Counted from the first letter of the stretch, positions 1 through 8,158 are shown. The stretch is 64,000 nucleotides of DNA from Photorhabdus luminescens subsp. luminescens (GCF_001083805.1 NZ_JXSK01000001.1:1-64000), one strand, 5' to 3'. The notes: generated from the sequence alone by a model not told the origin. Numbers and translations: made by a program.

Positions 1-2515
1 GTGCCGGTGATCGGCGGGCCGAATCGGCCAGTGTAGCCAGCCGCGGGCGGGTGCTGCAACTGTATGGCCGCCGAACCCAGCCGGATTACAAGGTGCTGAA
101 AGACAGCCCGAAGCATCTGTACCTGCCGTCGCCACTGGCCGGGGTCTGGAACGAGGAAGCGATGAAAGCGGCTTCGGAAATATCCTGTGCGAAGCACTGA
201 TCGATGCGATGACCTTCTGGTGCGCCGGGTTCCGCAACGTGATCGCCGCCTACGGCGTGAACGGTTTTAACCGCGATCACCTCGGCCTTGCAGTATCACG
301 GCGTGAAACGGGTGCTGATTGCCTTTGACCGGGACGAGGCCGGAGACCGTGGCGCGGCCAGTGTGGCGCTGACTTACTGGAATCCGGCATTGAGGCGTGG
401 CGGGTGGCAGTTCCCGCCGGGCAATGGATGTCAATGACTATGCCGTCAAAAGTGGCAACGCCGAACATGCGCTGGGGCTGGCCCTGCAACAGGCGGTCTG
501 GTTGGGACAGGGAACGGCACCAGGTGCAGTGTTCAGTCATGAGCGGCCCGTCTCGTCCAGATATGACGGAAAAGCCTCACAATGCAGATGTGGCTAAACC
601 GGCTGCCTTAGCCGCCCCACCAGAGCTGACTGTTGCCCCCGTGCCTTGTGAGCGCACGGCCTGCGGTGAACTGCTGATGAAAAGCGGGCCCCGGGTCTGG
701 CGGATACGGGGGATGAAAAAATCGCCGGTGCCCGATGTGATGAAAGTCAATGTGCAGGTGCGGGATGAAACGTCCGGCCTGTTCCATGTGGATACACTGG
801 ACATGTATCACGCGCGGCATCGTCAGAACTACATCAGCACGGCGGCGCAAGAGCTGGAATGCGAGCTGTCGGTCATCAAACGCGAAGCCGGGCGGGTCTT
901 GCTGATGCTGGAGCAGCAACAGGACGCGCAACAGCAGGCCGACGCCGAAGCCTCAGGGACAACCGCAGTCACGGTCAGCGCAGAAGATGAAGCCGCCGCG
1001 CTGGCGTTGCTGACATCGCCAAACCTGACAGAACAGATTATCAACGACATGGCCGCCTGTGGCGTGGTCGGCGAATCGACCAATCTGCTGACCGGGTATC
1101 TGGCGGCGGTCTCGCGCAAACTGGATAAACCGCTGGCCGTGTTAATCCAGAGCAGCAGCGGCGGGAAATCCTCCCTGATGGACGCCGTGCTGAACCTGAT
1201 GCCGGAAGAGGAGCGTATCCAGTACTCGGCGATGACCGGACAGAGCCTGTACTATCTGGGGAAACCTGCACATACTGGGGGCGGGACGGCCTATGCCCTG
1301 AAACTGTTACAGTCCGACGGCGAGCTGAAAATCGCCAGCACCGGCAAAAACGAACAGAGCGGCGAACTGGTGACGCGGGAATACAAGGTGCAGGGACCGG
1401 TCATGCTGATGTTAACGACGACGGCCATTGATGTGGATGAAGAGCTGCTGAACCGCTGTCTGGTGCTGACGGTCAACGAATCGCGCGAGCAGACGCAGGC
1501 CATCCACGCGATGCAACGGCACCGTCAGACACTGGCAGGGTTGCTGGCTGACTCAGAGAAAGGTTATCTGACGCAGTTACACCAGAACGCCCAGCGCTTG
1601 TTAAGGCCGCTGAAAGTGGTCAATCCTTACGCCCATCAACTGACGTTCCTGTCAGACAAAACCCGGATGCGGCGCGACCATATGAAATACCTGACGCTGA
1701 TACAGGCCATTGCCTTGCTGCGCCAGTATCAACGTGAAGTGAAGAAAACGACCCACCGCGGACAGGTCATCGAATATATCGAAATCACCCAAGACGACAT
1801 TACCCTCGCCAACCGGCTGGCGCATGAGGTGCTGGGGCGCACGCTGGATGAAATGCCGCCGCAGACGCGTAAGCTGTTACTGCTGATACAAGAGATGGTG
1901 AACGCACAAGCGCAAATCCAGCACTGCCAGCCAAACGAAGTGCGCTTTACCCGGCGGGATATCCGCGCCTTTACCCACTGGAGCGACAGCCAGCTCAAGA
2001 ACCACTGTCAACGGCTGACGGAAATGGAATACCTGTTGTTGCATGGCGGCAGCCGGGGACACCTGCTGCATTATGAACTGCTGTGGGACGGGGAAGACAA
2101 CGGCGCAGCCCACCTGTGCGGCCTGCTGGATGTCGGAGAACCGGACTCAGAAACCGCCGGCAGTGAACGCAAGTCTGACCCGGAAGGTCGCAAGTCTTCC
2201 CCAAGTCCGGGGCAAGTCTGGCCTGAGTCTGGGGAAGAAAAACCCGCATCAGCCCGGACAGCACAAGAGTCAGCGGGGGCACAAGTCCGGGCAGATGAAA
2301 ACGCTATTATTAAGGAAAATAATCACAGAGACGCATTGCCCGTGCCCGACAGGGATAAAACATCGGAAGCCATCCCGACAGGTCATGAGAGCAAGTCTGA
2401 CTTAAATGAACGCAAGTCTGCCTCAAGTCTGGGTCAAGTTAGGGTCAAGTCTGGGGTGAAAAAATCCCCATCAGGGCAGACAGAACAAGGGTTCAGCGTG
2501 CCACAAGTCGGGTAA
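1..2515 (+). pseudogene. Toprim/helicase-type replication primase, multiply frameshifted at its 5' end
   Basis: Conceptual translation across frames gives a Toprim-like segment (EALIDAM, then VLIAFDRDEAGDRGA near 305-345) followed by MDVNDYAVKSG. From about 560 one clean frame runs to 2515 and holds a P-loop-like SSSGGKSSL and a long helical C-terminal part. I count five frame changes within the first 560 bases (near 175, 283, 373, 425 and 545), so the primase half cannot be made as one protein; the gene also runs off the left edge. The last 120 codons are low-complexity (Lys-Ser rich) and overlap the iteron arrays. GC content is far above the rest of the window. The recombinase gene follows 81 bases later on the same strand, so this looks like the replication module of a mobile element. 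Sequence error is the alternative to decay. The exact family is not known to me. Confidence 0.6.
2170..2453 (+). repeat. Two iteron-like arrays of an 11-bp direct repeat (CAAGTCTGGGN)
   Basis: Copies of CAAGTC(T/C)(G/T) begin at 2170, 2191, 2202, 2213 and 2224 (the last is TGAGTCTG), and again at 2392, 2413, 2424, 2435 and 2446. Both arrays have the same layout: a 21-bp step, then three 11-bp steps. The arrays are 222 bp apart. Extra single copies lie at 2282 and 2504. Eleven is not a multiple of three, so the period does not follow the reading frame and the conservation is at DNA level. Resemblance to replication iterons or protein-binding arrays is inference. Confidence 0.7.
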
Positions 2516-2596
2516 CGGAAGACACAGTGATAAAAGGAAAAAAGAAAACGCGCCCCTTGTCTGCGCCCGCCACTCAATCTCAACCGGAGGTCAATC

Positions 2597-3697
2597 ATGG
2601 CAAACCGTAAACCGCGCAAAGGAAGTCTCCTGACCGTCGATGACGTCTACCGTCAGCCGGTGGGTCCAGCGCATGACCCAAAAAGCCTGTATGCGCTGCT
2701 GCTGCGCTTTGTGGCGTGGCGGCAGGAGCGGAACTGGTCGGAGACGACATTGAAAGTGCAGACCCATCATACTTACCGCTTTATCCTGTGGGCCACCGAA
2801 CGGGGCCTGTACTCTGCCGCTGATATCACGCGGCCAATACTGGAACGTTACCAGCGCTACCTGTACCAGTACCGCAAGACCAACGGGGAGCCGCTGAGTA
2901 TCCGCACCCAGCGCACGCAGTTGCAGCCGTTGCAGGTGTGGTTCAAATGGCTGACGAAACAGAACCTGATACTGGCGAACCCGGCAGCGGACATTGAATT
3001 GCCGCGGGAAGAAAAACGGCTGCCAAAATATATCCTGAGCATTGATGAAATCGAGCATATCCTGTCGCTGCCTGACCCGCATACGTTGCAGGGCGCACGC
3101 GACCGGGCATTGATGGAACTGCTCTGGTCAACGGGGATACGGCGCAGTGAAGCGGCCCGGCTCGATATCTACAGCATTGACGGGGCACGCAAAACGGTGA
3201 CCATCCGGCAGGGCAAGGGCAATAAAGACCGGGTATTGCCCCTCGGCGAACGGGCCTTAAGCTGGCTCCAGTTCTATCAGCAACAGGTTCGCCCGCAACT
3301 GCTGGTCACCCCGGACCTTCAATCGCTGTTCGTGGCGATGGACGGTCTGGACGGGTTGCAACCGAACGGTATCACCCATGCCGTGAGCGGCTATATCCGG
3401 GCCGCCGGCATTGAGAAAAAAGGCGCCTGCCACCTGTTCCGGCACGCGATGGCAACCCAGATGCTGGAGAACGGGGCGGACCTGCGCTGGATACAGGCGA
3501 TGTTAGGCCATGCCAGCGTGGAATCCACCCAGGTGTATACGCAGGTCTCTATCCGGGCCTTGCAGGTGGTACATGCCAGCACCCACCCGGCGGAGCAAAT
3601 GGCCGACGAAAAAGTCAGCGACGCCGATGAGGTGGGTTTACTGGCCGACCTGTACGCCGAAGCTGACACGCCGCCAGACAGCCCGACGCCGACTTGA
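2597..3697 (+). CDS. XerC/XerD-like tyrosine recombinase of a mobile element
   Basis: The protein has 366 residues and the order typical of tyrosine recombinases. An N-terminal SAM-like core-binding half (about residues 20-130) precedes a catalytic half with TGIRRSEAARL (catalytic Arg), GKGNKDRVLPLG (beta-hairpin Lys), HLFRHAMATQML (HxxR box) and LGHASVESTQVYTQVS (His and the nucleophilic Tyr). All active-site residues are present, so it should cut and rejoin DNA. The start ATG has a good ribosome site, CCGGAGG, seven bases upstream. It is close in style to XerC/XerD but sits in GC-rich foreign DNA behind the primase remnant. From memory, genes of this type often accompany primase-like genes and IS91-type transposases in elements; no such transposase is visible here. 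Confidence 0.85.
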   Translation: MANRKPRKGSLLTVDDVYRQPVGPAHDPKSLYALLLRFVAWRQERNWSETTLKVQTHHTYRFILWATERGLYSAADITRPILERYQRYLYQYRKTNGEPLSIRTQRTQLQPLQVWFKWLTKQNLILANPAADIELPREEKRLPKYILSIDEIEHILSLPDPHTLQGARDRALMELLWSTGIRRSEAARLDIYSIDGARKTVTIRQGKGNKDRVLPLGERALSWLQFYQQQVRPQLLVTPDLQSLFVAMDGLDGLQPNGITHAVSGYIRAAGIEKKGACHLFRHAMATQMLENGADLRWIQAMLGHASVESTQVYTQVSIRALQVVHASTHPAEQMADEKVSDADEVGLLADLYAEADTPPDSPTPT

Positions 3698-3869
3698 CAC
3701 CCCGATATCCGCTGACTGTCCGCCCGCCCCCGTTAAGCTGGGCGGGTTCGGTGTGGGGGCAGACCGTGGCCGGACTGCCCGTTGGCATCGGCGCACGCGG
3801 GGGTAAATAGTCGTCAGGCGGCTTAACCTCTGGCGTCCCCGTAGAGCCGGTCCAGGCCGCCCAACGCCT

Positions 3870-3901
3870 ATTCAACATAATGCGAGGGAATTATACGCAC
3901 T
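3870..3901 (-). other. dif-like recombination site 1
   Basis: Read on the minus strand: XerC-type arm AGTGCGTATAA (9 of 11 against E. coli dif GGTGCGCATAA), a 10-bp centre TTCCCTCGCA, and XerD-type arm TTATGTTGAAT (10 of 11 against TTATGTTAAAT). The centre is longer than the usual 6-8 bp. It lies 172 bp after a XerC/D-like recombinase gene. Confidence 0.5.
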
Positions 3902-3946
3902 GCGCCGATGAGCAAAGGTAACAACCTGAGCATCCATGAGCGGCTT

Positions 3947-3974
3947 AATGCGTATAATTGGCATTATGTCTGGC
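3947..3974 (+). other. dif-like recombination site 2, inverted relative to site 1
   Basis: XerC-type arm AATGCGTATAA, a 6-bp centre TTGGCA of canonical length, then TTATGTCTGGC (only the first six bases match the XerD arm). It points opposite to site 1 with 45 bp between them. Together the two could also fold as one long stem, so a structural or terminus role is an alternative. Confidence 0.45.
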
Positions 3975-4430
3975 GCCCCCGCGGGTTGGCATTGGCGGGT
4001 GTGGCGCACAAGGCTGGCGCCTTCTGCTGTCAGCATCTGAGCCGGCCATCGGCAACTCAGCGTGCTTCTTTAGCTGCCGCGTTATCGTCCAGTCAACACC
4101 CCTGAAGGCAGGTCGGCCTGCGGCCTCCGCTAATTTACCGCCCCCCGCCCCAACCCTGCTTCACTGGCTGCGCGCGGCTCACACTGCGCTGCGCTCCGTT
4201 GCTCGTTCCCGTGCTCGCCATCGCCGCCCCGTGCAGCCCCCCGGGGGGCTTCCCTGAACAAAACCGTGTGGTCATGCAAGGCTATGCGCAACCCGAAGCC
4301 ACAGTGCCTCAGAGCGTCGCAGGGGCGCCGCTTGCGGGCTCTATGCCGCCCGCGCCCGCAGAACGGTCACCCGCCGCCCAAGCAAGTTGGGCGACGTTCG
4401 CCCGTTGCCGAAAAAGGGACTCCCCTGACA

Positions 4431-4600
4431 AGGGCACGGCGGGAAAAACCGGCCTTCGGAGGCGAAAAGCGCGTCAGGGAGTTTTGGGTTCGGCGGTGAA
4501 CGGACATGGGAAAAAACGGGTTGTAACTGACTGATGGCATTAGGAAAATCGCTGTTCGTCGGTGAGGTTCGCAATGGAATGCGTTGTTGTTGAGAATAAT
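4431..4600 (+). repeat. Cassette leader repeat, copy 1
   Basis: A segment of about 170 bp starting AGGGCACGGCGGG and ending at the VENN codons. It recurs at 5937-6106 with scattered substitutions. It precedes the first toxin frame directly and marks a cassette junction. Confidence 0.8.
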
Positions 4601-5410
4601 CACTTAAGCGTTGACCAGAATCGTTCAAGGAGCGAGGAACTGGTCAATTGTCAGGGAGATAGTAGTTGTCGTACGACAGTCAGGGATAAATATCGGCAGG
4701 AATATGATCAGGTTCAGGCGCGGATAGCAACGTGTTCAGGGGCTGACCAGTGCGTTGCGGTTGCCAAAGAATTGCGGGCATTACAGGGTGATTACAGTGC
4801 CCGGATGAGCGAAATCCAGGAAAAAGCCAGAATGCAGGGACTGGATTCCCTCACACCGGCAGAAGTGCGGGAATGGGCTGATTTACGGGGTGCGATGTCG
4901 AATATTGATGCCTCCCGCAATTTGGTGCTCCATCGTGCCCAAGTCACCGGCGGCTCAGAAGAAACCACCCAGGAAATCGTGAAGATTATGGGGCAGACGG
5001 GAATTGCTGCGTCTGCCGGAGTGGCCGGAGGGATTAGTAAGGCTGGAGTTAAAGGGACAAAAGTAAATAATGGAAATACGGATAAGCTTCCAAATGGACA
5101 ACAGGTCAACCATTTTGAAGAAAGTATACATAATCTCCGTCCCGGAGAGCGAGTGGCACAAATTAAGCAAATGGTGACATTAGTTGTTTCATCAAATGGA
5201 ATGACCAAAGATAATAGGTTAACTAAATTGAATAATAGAGATGTTTATAGAGGAAATGATGGATATCTCTATGCTGTAGATACACAGCATGGCCGTTTCG
5301 AGAAAGTACATCCCAAAACAGGTAAGCATCAAGGTGAAGTGGATATGGGAATGAAAGCCATAGCTAACAGTATTGATAAGTCAGGCGGGCATGATTTAAA
5401 GGTTAAATAG
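4574..5410 (+). CDS. Orphan CdiA-CT cassette: VENN pretoxin plus colicin E3-type rRNase domain
   Basis: The frame starts with VENN (residues 6-9), the junction that begins the variable C-terminal part of CdiA proteins, followed by a Cys-containing pretoxin region to about residue 105. The C-terminal end has VDTQHGRFE (Asp236, His239, Glu243). This matches in order and spacing the catalytic Asp-His-Glu of the colicin E3 cytotoxic domain (WDSQHGELE), and a later GKHQG matches its GQHLG. By family knowledge such domains cleave 16S rRNA. No secretion or TpsB partner module is present and the start lies inside a repeat, so it is probably a silent, recombinable cassette and not an independently secreted toxin. 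The putative immunity gene starts one base after its stop. The chosen ATG is uncertain; the frame stays open to 4562. Confidence 0.75.
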   Translation: MECVVVENNHLSVDQNRSRSEELVNCQGDSSCRTTVRDKYRQEYDQVQARIATCSGADQCVAVAKELRALQGDYSARMSEIQEKARMQGLDSLTPAEVREWADLRGAMSNIDASRNLVLHRAQVTGGSEETTQEIVKIMGQTGIAASAGVAGGISKAGVKGTKVNNGNTDKLPNGQQVNHFEESIHNLRPGERVAQIKQMVTLVVSSNGMTKDNRLTKLNNRDVYRGNDGYLYAVDTQHGRFEKVHPKTGKHQGEVDMGMKAIANSIDKSGGHDLKVK

Positions 5411-5411
5411 T

Positions 5412-5750
5412 ATGAAAAATATGACAAAGTTAATAGATATTAAGACTTCTACCTTAAGAAGCGGGAATGTTTTCCGTGTGCCGGGACAATGGCCTTATGA
5501 AGAGTTTGTCGATTTTATGGTAGTTGATTTATCAAGTAGTGAGCGTCCTTATGGATTAATTGTTACTTCTGGACATAAGGCAGGTTTGATGTTGGTAAAA
5601 TTCCCGGCAGAATGTAGTTTGAATGAGATAAGAGGATTAAGTACTCAATGGGTTATAGATAATTGGGCGGAATGGATTTATCCAGAATGTAATGTAGAAG
5701 ATGTTCATGTACTTGAAAGATATTTAATCACACCTGAGACTAAATATTAG
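5412..5750 (+). CDS. Putative immunity protein for the E3-type toxin cassette
   Basis: A protein of 112 residues, AT-rich, starting directly after the toxin stop and ending before a strong terminator. That is the standard toxin-immunity arrangement, and the inferred role is to bind and block the cassette toxin in the cytoplasm. Segments VFRVPGQWPYEEFVDFMVVD and TSGHKAGLMLVKFP resemble what I remember of the Imm45 family, which I could not verify. It is not an ImmE3-like protein by length (ImmE3 is about 84 residues), so the E3-type nuclease here appears paired with a different immunity fold. No signal peptide or membrane segment. Confidence 0.65.
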   Translation: MKNMTKLIDIKTSTLRSGNVFRVPGQWPYEEFVDFMVVDLSSSERPYGLIVTSGHKAGLMLVKFPAECSLNEIRGLSTQWVIDNWAEWIYPECNVEDVHVLERYLITPETKY

Positions 5751-5782
5751 TTTTTTTGATTTTAGGAACATCCCTTGTATTG

Positions 5783-5813
5783 ATCCCAGCCAAGGCGCTG
5801 GGATTTTCTCTTT
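5783..5813 (+). terminator. Rho-independent terminator of cassette 1
   Basis: ATCCCAGC - CAAGGC - GCTGGGAT stem-loop followed by TTTTCTCTTT. The same ATCCCAGC/GCTGGGAT stem ends cassette 2. Confidence 0.8.
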
Positions 5814-5818
5814 AACCC

Positions 5819-5935
5819 TCAGTTGTTCTCAACGAGCCGGATAATCGATTGCCCCCATTCAATGGTTACTTGTACTGCCTGCCCGGTGGCAAAGCCCGCT
5901 TCTTCCAGCCAGTTGTCTTTAAGGTGCAGGCTGAC
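5819..5935 (-). pseudogene. SymE-like toxin, C-terminal remnant
   Basis: On the minus strand the last about 38 codons of an open frame read LHLKDNWLEEAGFATGQ then VQVTIEWGQSIIRL. This matches the AbrB-like C-terminal part of SymE-family proteins (NWLEEAGF-x-TG motif). The N-terminal part is replaced by the cassette leader repeat, so only a fragment is left. SymE-type genes are often found beside Rhs and CDI loci, which fits the neighbours. Confidence 0.6.
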
Positions 5936-5936
5936 G

Positions 5937-6106
5937 AGGGCACGGCGGGAAAAACGGGCCCTCGGGGGCGAAAAGCGCGTCAGGGAGTTTTGGGTTCGTC
6001 GGTGAACGGACATTGGAAAAAATGGGTTGTAACTGACTGATAGCATTAGGAAAATTGACGTTCGTCGGTGAAGTTCGCACTGGAGTGAGTTGTTACTGAC
6101 AATAAT
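5937..6106 (+). repeat. Cassette leader repeat, copy 2
   Basis: Second copy of the segment at 4431-4600. Here the codons at its end read VVTDNN where copy 1 has VVVENN, and an in-frame TGA stands just before them. Confidence 0.8.
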
Positions 6107-6121
6107 GCTCTAGCTGTACCC

Positions 6122-6745
6122 ATGCCACCGCCACCGATAGCGGGTTCAAACACGGGTGAGGCCGTGAACGAAGCAAATCAGACGATAGCTTCAGCTTTGG
6201 ACAAGAAGCTCAAGGAGATAGGAGAAACACTAGATAAAGCTACAGAGTGTTCATTTGGACGGGTATGTTCTTCAGATTATGTGGATGGTGAAAATCAACC
6301 AAATGTAGGGAAGAACCTGACGAATGAAGAAAAGACAAAGTATGGTGGAGTCGGTTCTGGACCACCAGATGGTTGGGAGCCGCAAGATGAGGAAAATGCA
6401 CGTAATAATAGTGCGCTTCCATCTAAGGACAATCTTAATCAAGCTGCTTCAGCCCCTAACCGTAATGGCTTGACGGATGCTGGACGTGCATTACAAAAGC
6501 ACGGAGGAAGGGAAGGTTCTGTGTATTCATATTCTAGCCAGAAAGCATCTGTCTTAAATCAGGAAGCTCAAACTATAGTTAGTGAAATACTAAGTAATCC
6601 AAATACCAAAATAGAATCTAGGATTGTTTTTGAAAATAAACAGAGGATTACTGTAGTTGAAGCAACTGCTCCTGATGGACGTGCGTTGCGATTTAATGCT
6701 GATGGTACAAGATTGATTGGATTCCGTGAGCCATCCAGTAAATGA
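6122..6745 (+). CDS. Orphan CdiA-CT-like toxin cassette 2, toxin family not assigned
   Basis: The frame carries a VTDNN junction ahead of this ATG (6089 on), a proline-rich linker (MPPPPI), a hydrophilic middle and a compact C-terminal domain from about residue 115. That domain has GLTDAGRALQKHGGREGSVY, then TIVSEIL and APDGRALRFNADG and ends GFREP. The GRALxKHxxR block and the closing DG-x-x-GF-x-EP look like a family of small polymorphic-toxin nucleases I have seen at CDI and Rhs C termini, but I cannot name it. The stop overlaps the next open frame by ATGA. No export signal. Silent status is likely for the same reason as cassette 1: it lacks the CdiA body. Confidence 0.6.
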   Translation: MPPPPIAGSNTGEAVNEANQTIASALDKKLKEIGETLDKATECSFGRVCSSDYVDGENQPNVGKNLTNEEKTKYGGVGSGPPDGWEPQDEENARNNSALPSKDNLNQAASAPNRNGLTDAGRALQKHGGREGSVYSYSSQKASVLNQEAQTIVSEILSNPNTKIESRIVFENKQRITVVEATAPDGRALRFNADGTRLIGFREPSSK

Positions 6746-6759
6746 TAGAGAGGAAAAAT

Positions 6760-6987
6760 ATGTTGGAATATAGTGTAGGTAGTTCTGCTGACCGAGATGA
6801 TCTTTATGCTGAACTATCTTTCAATAGGGTCCAGTGGGGGGAAATATCATTATCTGAGGACAAAAAATCAGTGAATATTATTATTTATCCTGATAATAAT
6901 ATTTTAGAGTTCAGATATGATGAATTTCTGCACATTGTAGAAAAGGCAAAAGCTCACCTGCTTAGTTTGGAACCATTATCTGAGTGA
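6760..6987 (+). CDS. Putative immunity protein of cassette 2
   Basis: An acidic protein of 75 residues directly downstream of the cassette 2 toxin and followed by a terminator. I prefer ATG 6760 because GAGAGG lies eight bases upstream; an in-frame ATG at 6742 overlaps the toxin stop but has no clear ribosome site. The sequence is small and soluble with alternating beta-type residues (SVNIIIYPDNNILEFRYDEF). No family recognised; function is inferred from position. Confidence 0.55.
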   Translation: MLEYSVGSSADRDDLYAELSFNRVQWGEISLSEDKKSVNIIIYPDNNILEFRYDEFLHIVEKAKAHLLSLEPLSE

Positions 6988-6989
6988 CC

Positions 6990-7019
6990 AAAATCCCAGC
7001 CACTGAGCTGGGATTTTTT
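6990..7019 (+). terminator. Rho-independent terminator of cassette 2
   Basis: AAATCCCAGC - CACTGA - GCTGGGATTTTTT. The stem repeats that of the cassette 1 terminator. Confidence 0.85.
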
Positions 7020-7035
7020 CCTCTGTTAGCTTGTT

Positions 7036-7600
7036 GTGGAGAATAATCACTTAAGCGTTGACCAGAATCGCTCAAGGAGCGAGGAACTGGTCAATTGTCA
7101 GGGAGATAGCAGTTGCCGTACGACAGTCAGGGATAAATATCGGCAGGAATATGATCAGGTTCAGGCGCGGATAGCAACGTGTTCAGGGGCTGACCAGTGC
7201 GTTGCGGTTGCCAAAGAATTGCGGGCATTACAGAGTGATTACAGTGCCCGGATGAGCGAAATTCAGGAAAAAGCCAGAATGCAGGGACTGGATTCCCTCA
7301 CACCGGCAGAAGTGCGGGAATGGGTTGATAACCGTATCAACCGAATCAGGGGGCTATAGGGAATATGAATGAATTTCTTACTCAACCCGGTTTTGGGGCT
7401 CAAATAGAAAATAGTACATAAAAAAACAGCCAAATATATCAGGAGCAGAGTGTTTACAAAGCCAATAATAATATTGGAAAAGTGATCAACCATATCTTGA
7501 TGGTCAACATAAAAACCATCTTGAGGTTTTTATAATAAAGGGAAATTTAGGGCTACCTTAAACTTAGATGGTAAACCAGACCAAAACTGATGCTGCTAAA
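7036..7600 (+). pseudogene. Orphan CdiA-CT cassette 3, decayed toxin
   Basis: Opens with GTG-GAG-AAT-AAT (VENN) and repeats the pretoxin of cassette 1 almost exactly (7036-7326 against 4589-4879), then diverges and stops at 7359. Downstream, pieces of coding sequence appear in different frames (for example SVYKANNNIGKVINHI near 7450, then DGQHKNHLEVFIIKGN and ATLNLDGKPD near 7500-7580), separated by frameshifts and stops. The toxin domain is therefore broken and its family is not recognisable. Confidence 0.7.
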
Positions 7601-7615
7601 GGAAGGGAATTATAA

Positions 7616-8158
7616 ATGTCTATGCGTAGAATAGCGTTGAGCAATAAAAAACTGCGTGGTATACCACGTAGACTACGCTCATTGAAAATATGGTCCGAGT
7701 CATATAAAACCTATTTTCCTATTATCACTGAAAATGATTATTCTTACGGTTATTGGAATGTCAAAATTCCGGTGCATTCAGCACTGGTACAAGGAAAACA
7801 GACTAACAAAAATATTCAATCTATTTGTGCTCAAGATTTGATAGATGCAGCTTATAACATTTATAAAGCGAAGCCAGACAACGAAAATAATATAAGAGTT
7901 ACTTGCTCCATTGTATTGCCTGATATGTTTTCAAGTGAATTATGTATATTCACATCTGAGGAATATTTCAATGAACATACGCGTAATGGATATGGTCGGT
8001 TTGGTAAAATAACTTTATTAAGTGAGTGGAGTTTATGCAAAAAATGGAACTTACGATTACCTGATGGCTTTTCAGAGCTAGGTGTTCTTAGAATAAGTGA
8101 AGATGACGAGGGAAAGCCTTATTATTCTGAATACTGGTGTATTGGTGAAGTTAACTAA
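7616..8158 (+). CDS. DUF3916-like putative immunity protein of cassette 3
   Basis: A soluble protein of 180 residues with a good ribosome site (GGAAGGG, eight bases before ATG). Motifs SNKKLRGIPRRLRSLKIW, GYWNVKIPVHSALV, LPDMFSSELCIF and WNLRLPDGFSELG match what I recall of the DUF3916 family, whose members often sit behind polymorphic toxins. Here the toxin in front is broken while this frame is complete. That is expected if retained immunity still protects against neighbours carrying the intact toxin (inference). AT-rich composition contrasts with the GC-rich element to the left. Confidence 0.65.
   Translation: MSMRRIALSNKKLRGIPRRLRSLKIWSESYKTYFPIITENDYSYGYWNVKIPVHSALVQGKQTNKNIQSICAQDLIDAAYNIYKAKPDNENNIRVTCSIVLPDMFSSELCIFTSEEYFNEHTRNGYGRFGKITLLSEWSLCKKWNLRLPDGFSELGVLRISEDDEGKPYYSEYWCIGEVN

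Larger units (their letters stand above)
3698..4430. other. GC-rich non-coding stretch after the recombinase
   Basis: About 730 bases of GC-rich sequence without a convincing gene. The open frames here lack ribosome sites and recognisable domains. It contains the two dif-like sites and several short GC palindromes (for example CCCCCCGGGGGGC near 4235). It may be the terminus of the element that carries the recombinase. Confidence 0.5.

Noticed and set aside
2170-2453. 11-bp repeats considered as CRISPR or protein-level repeats
   Set aside because: Too short for CRISPR repeats, no spacers, and the period does not match the codon frame.
4199-4534. Open frame of 111 codons and antisense frames at 4341-4628 and 5819-6046
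   Set aside because: They are encoded by the cassette leader repeat and GC-rich flank; no ribosome site or domain. Only the SymE-like end of the last one is kept.
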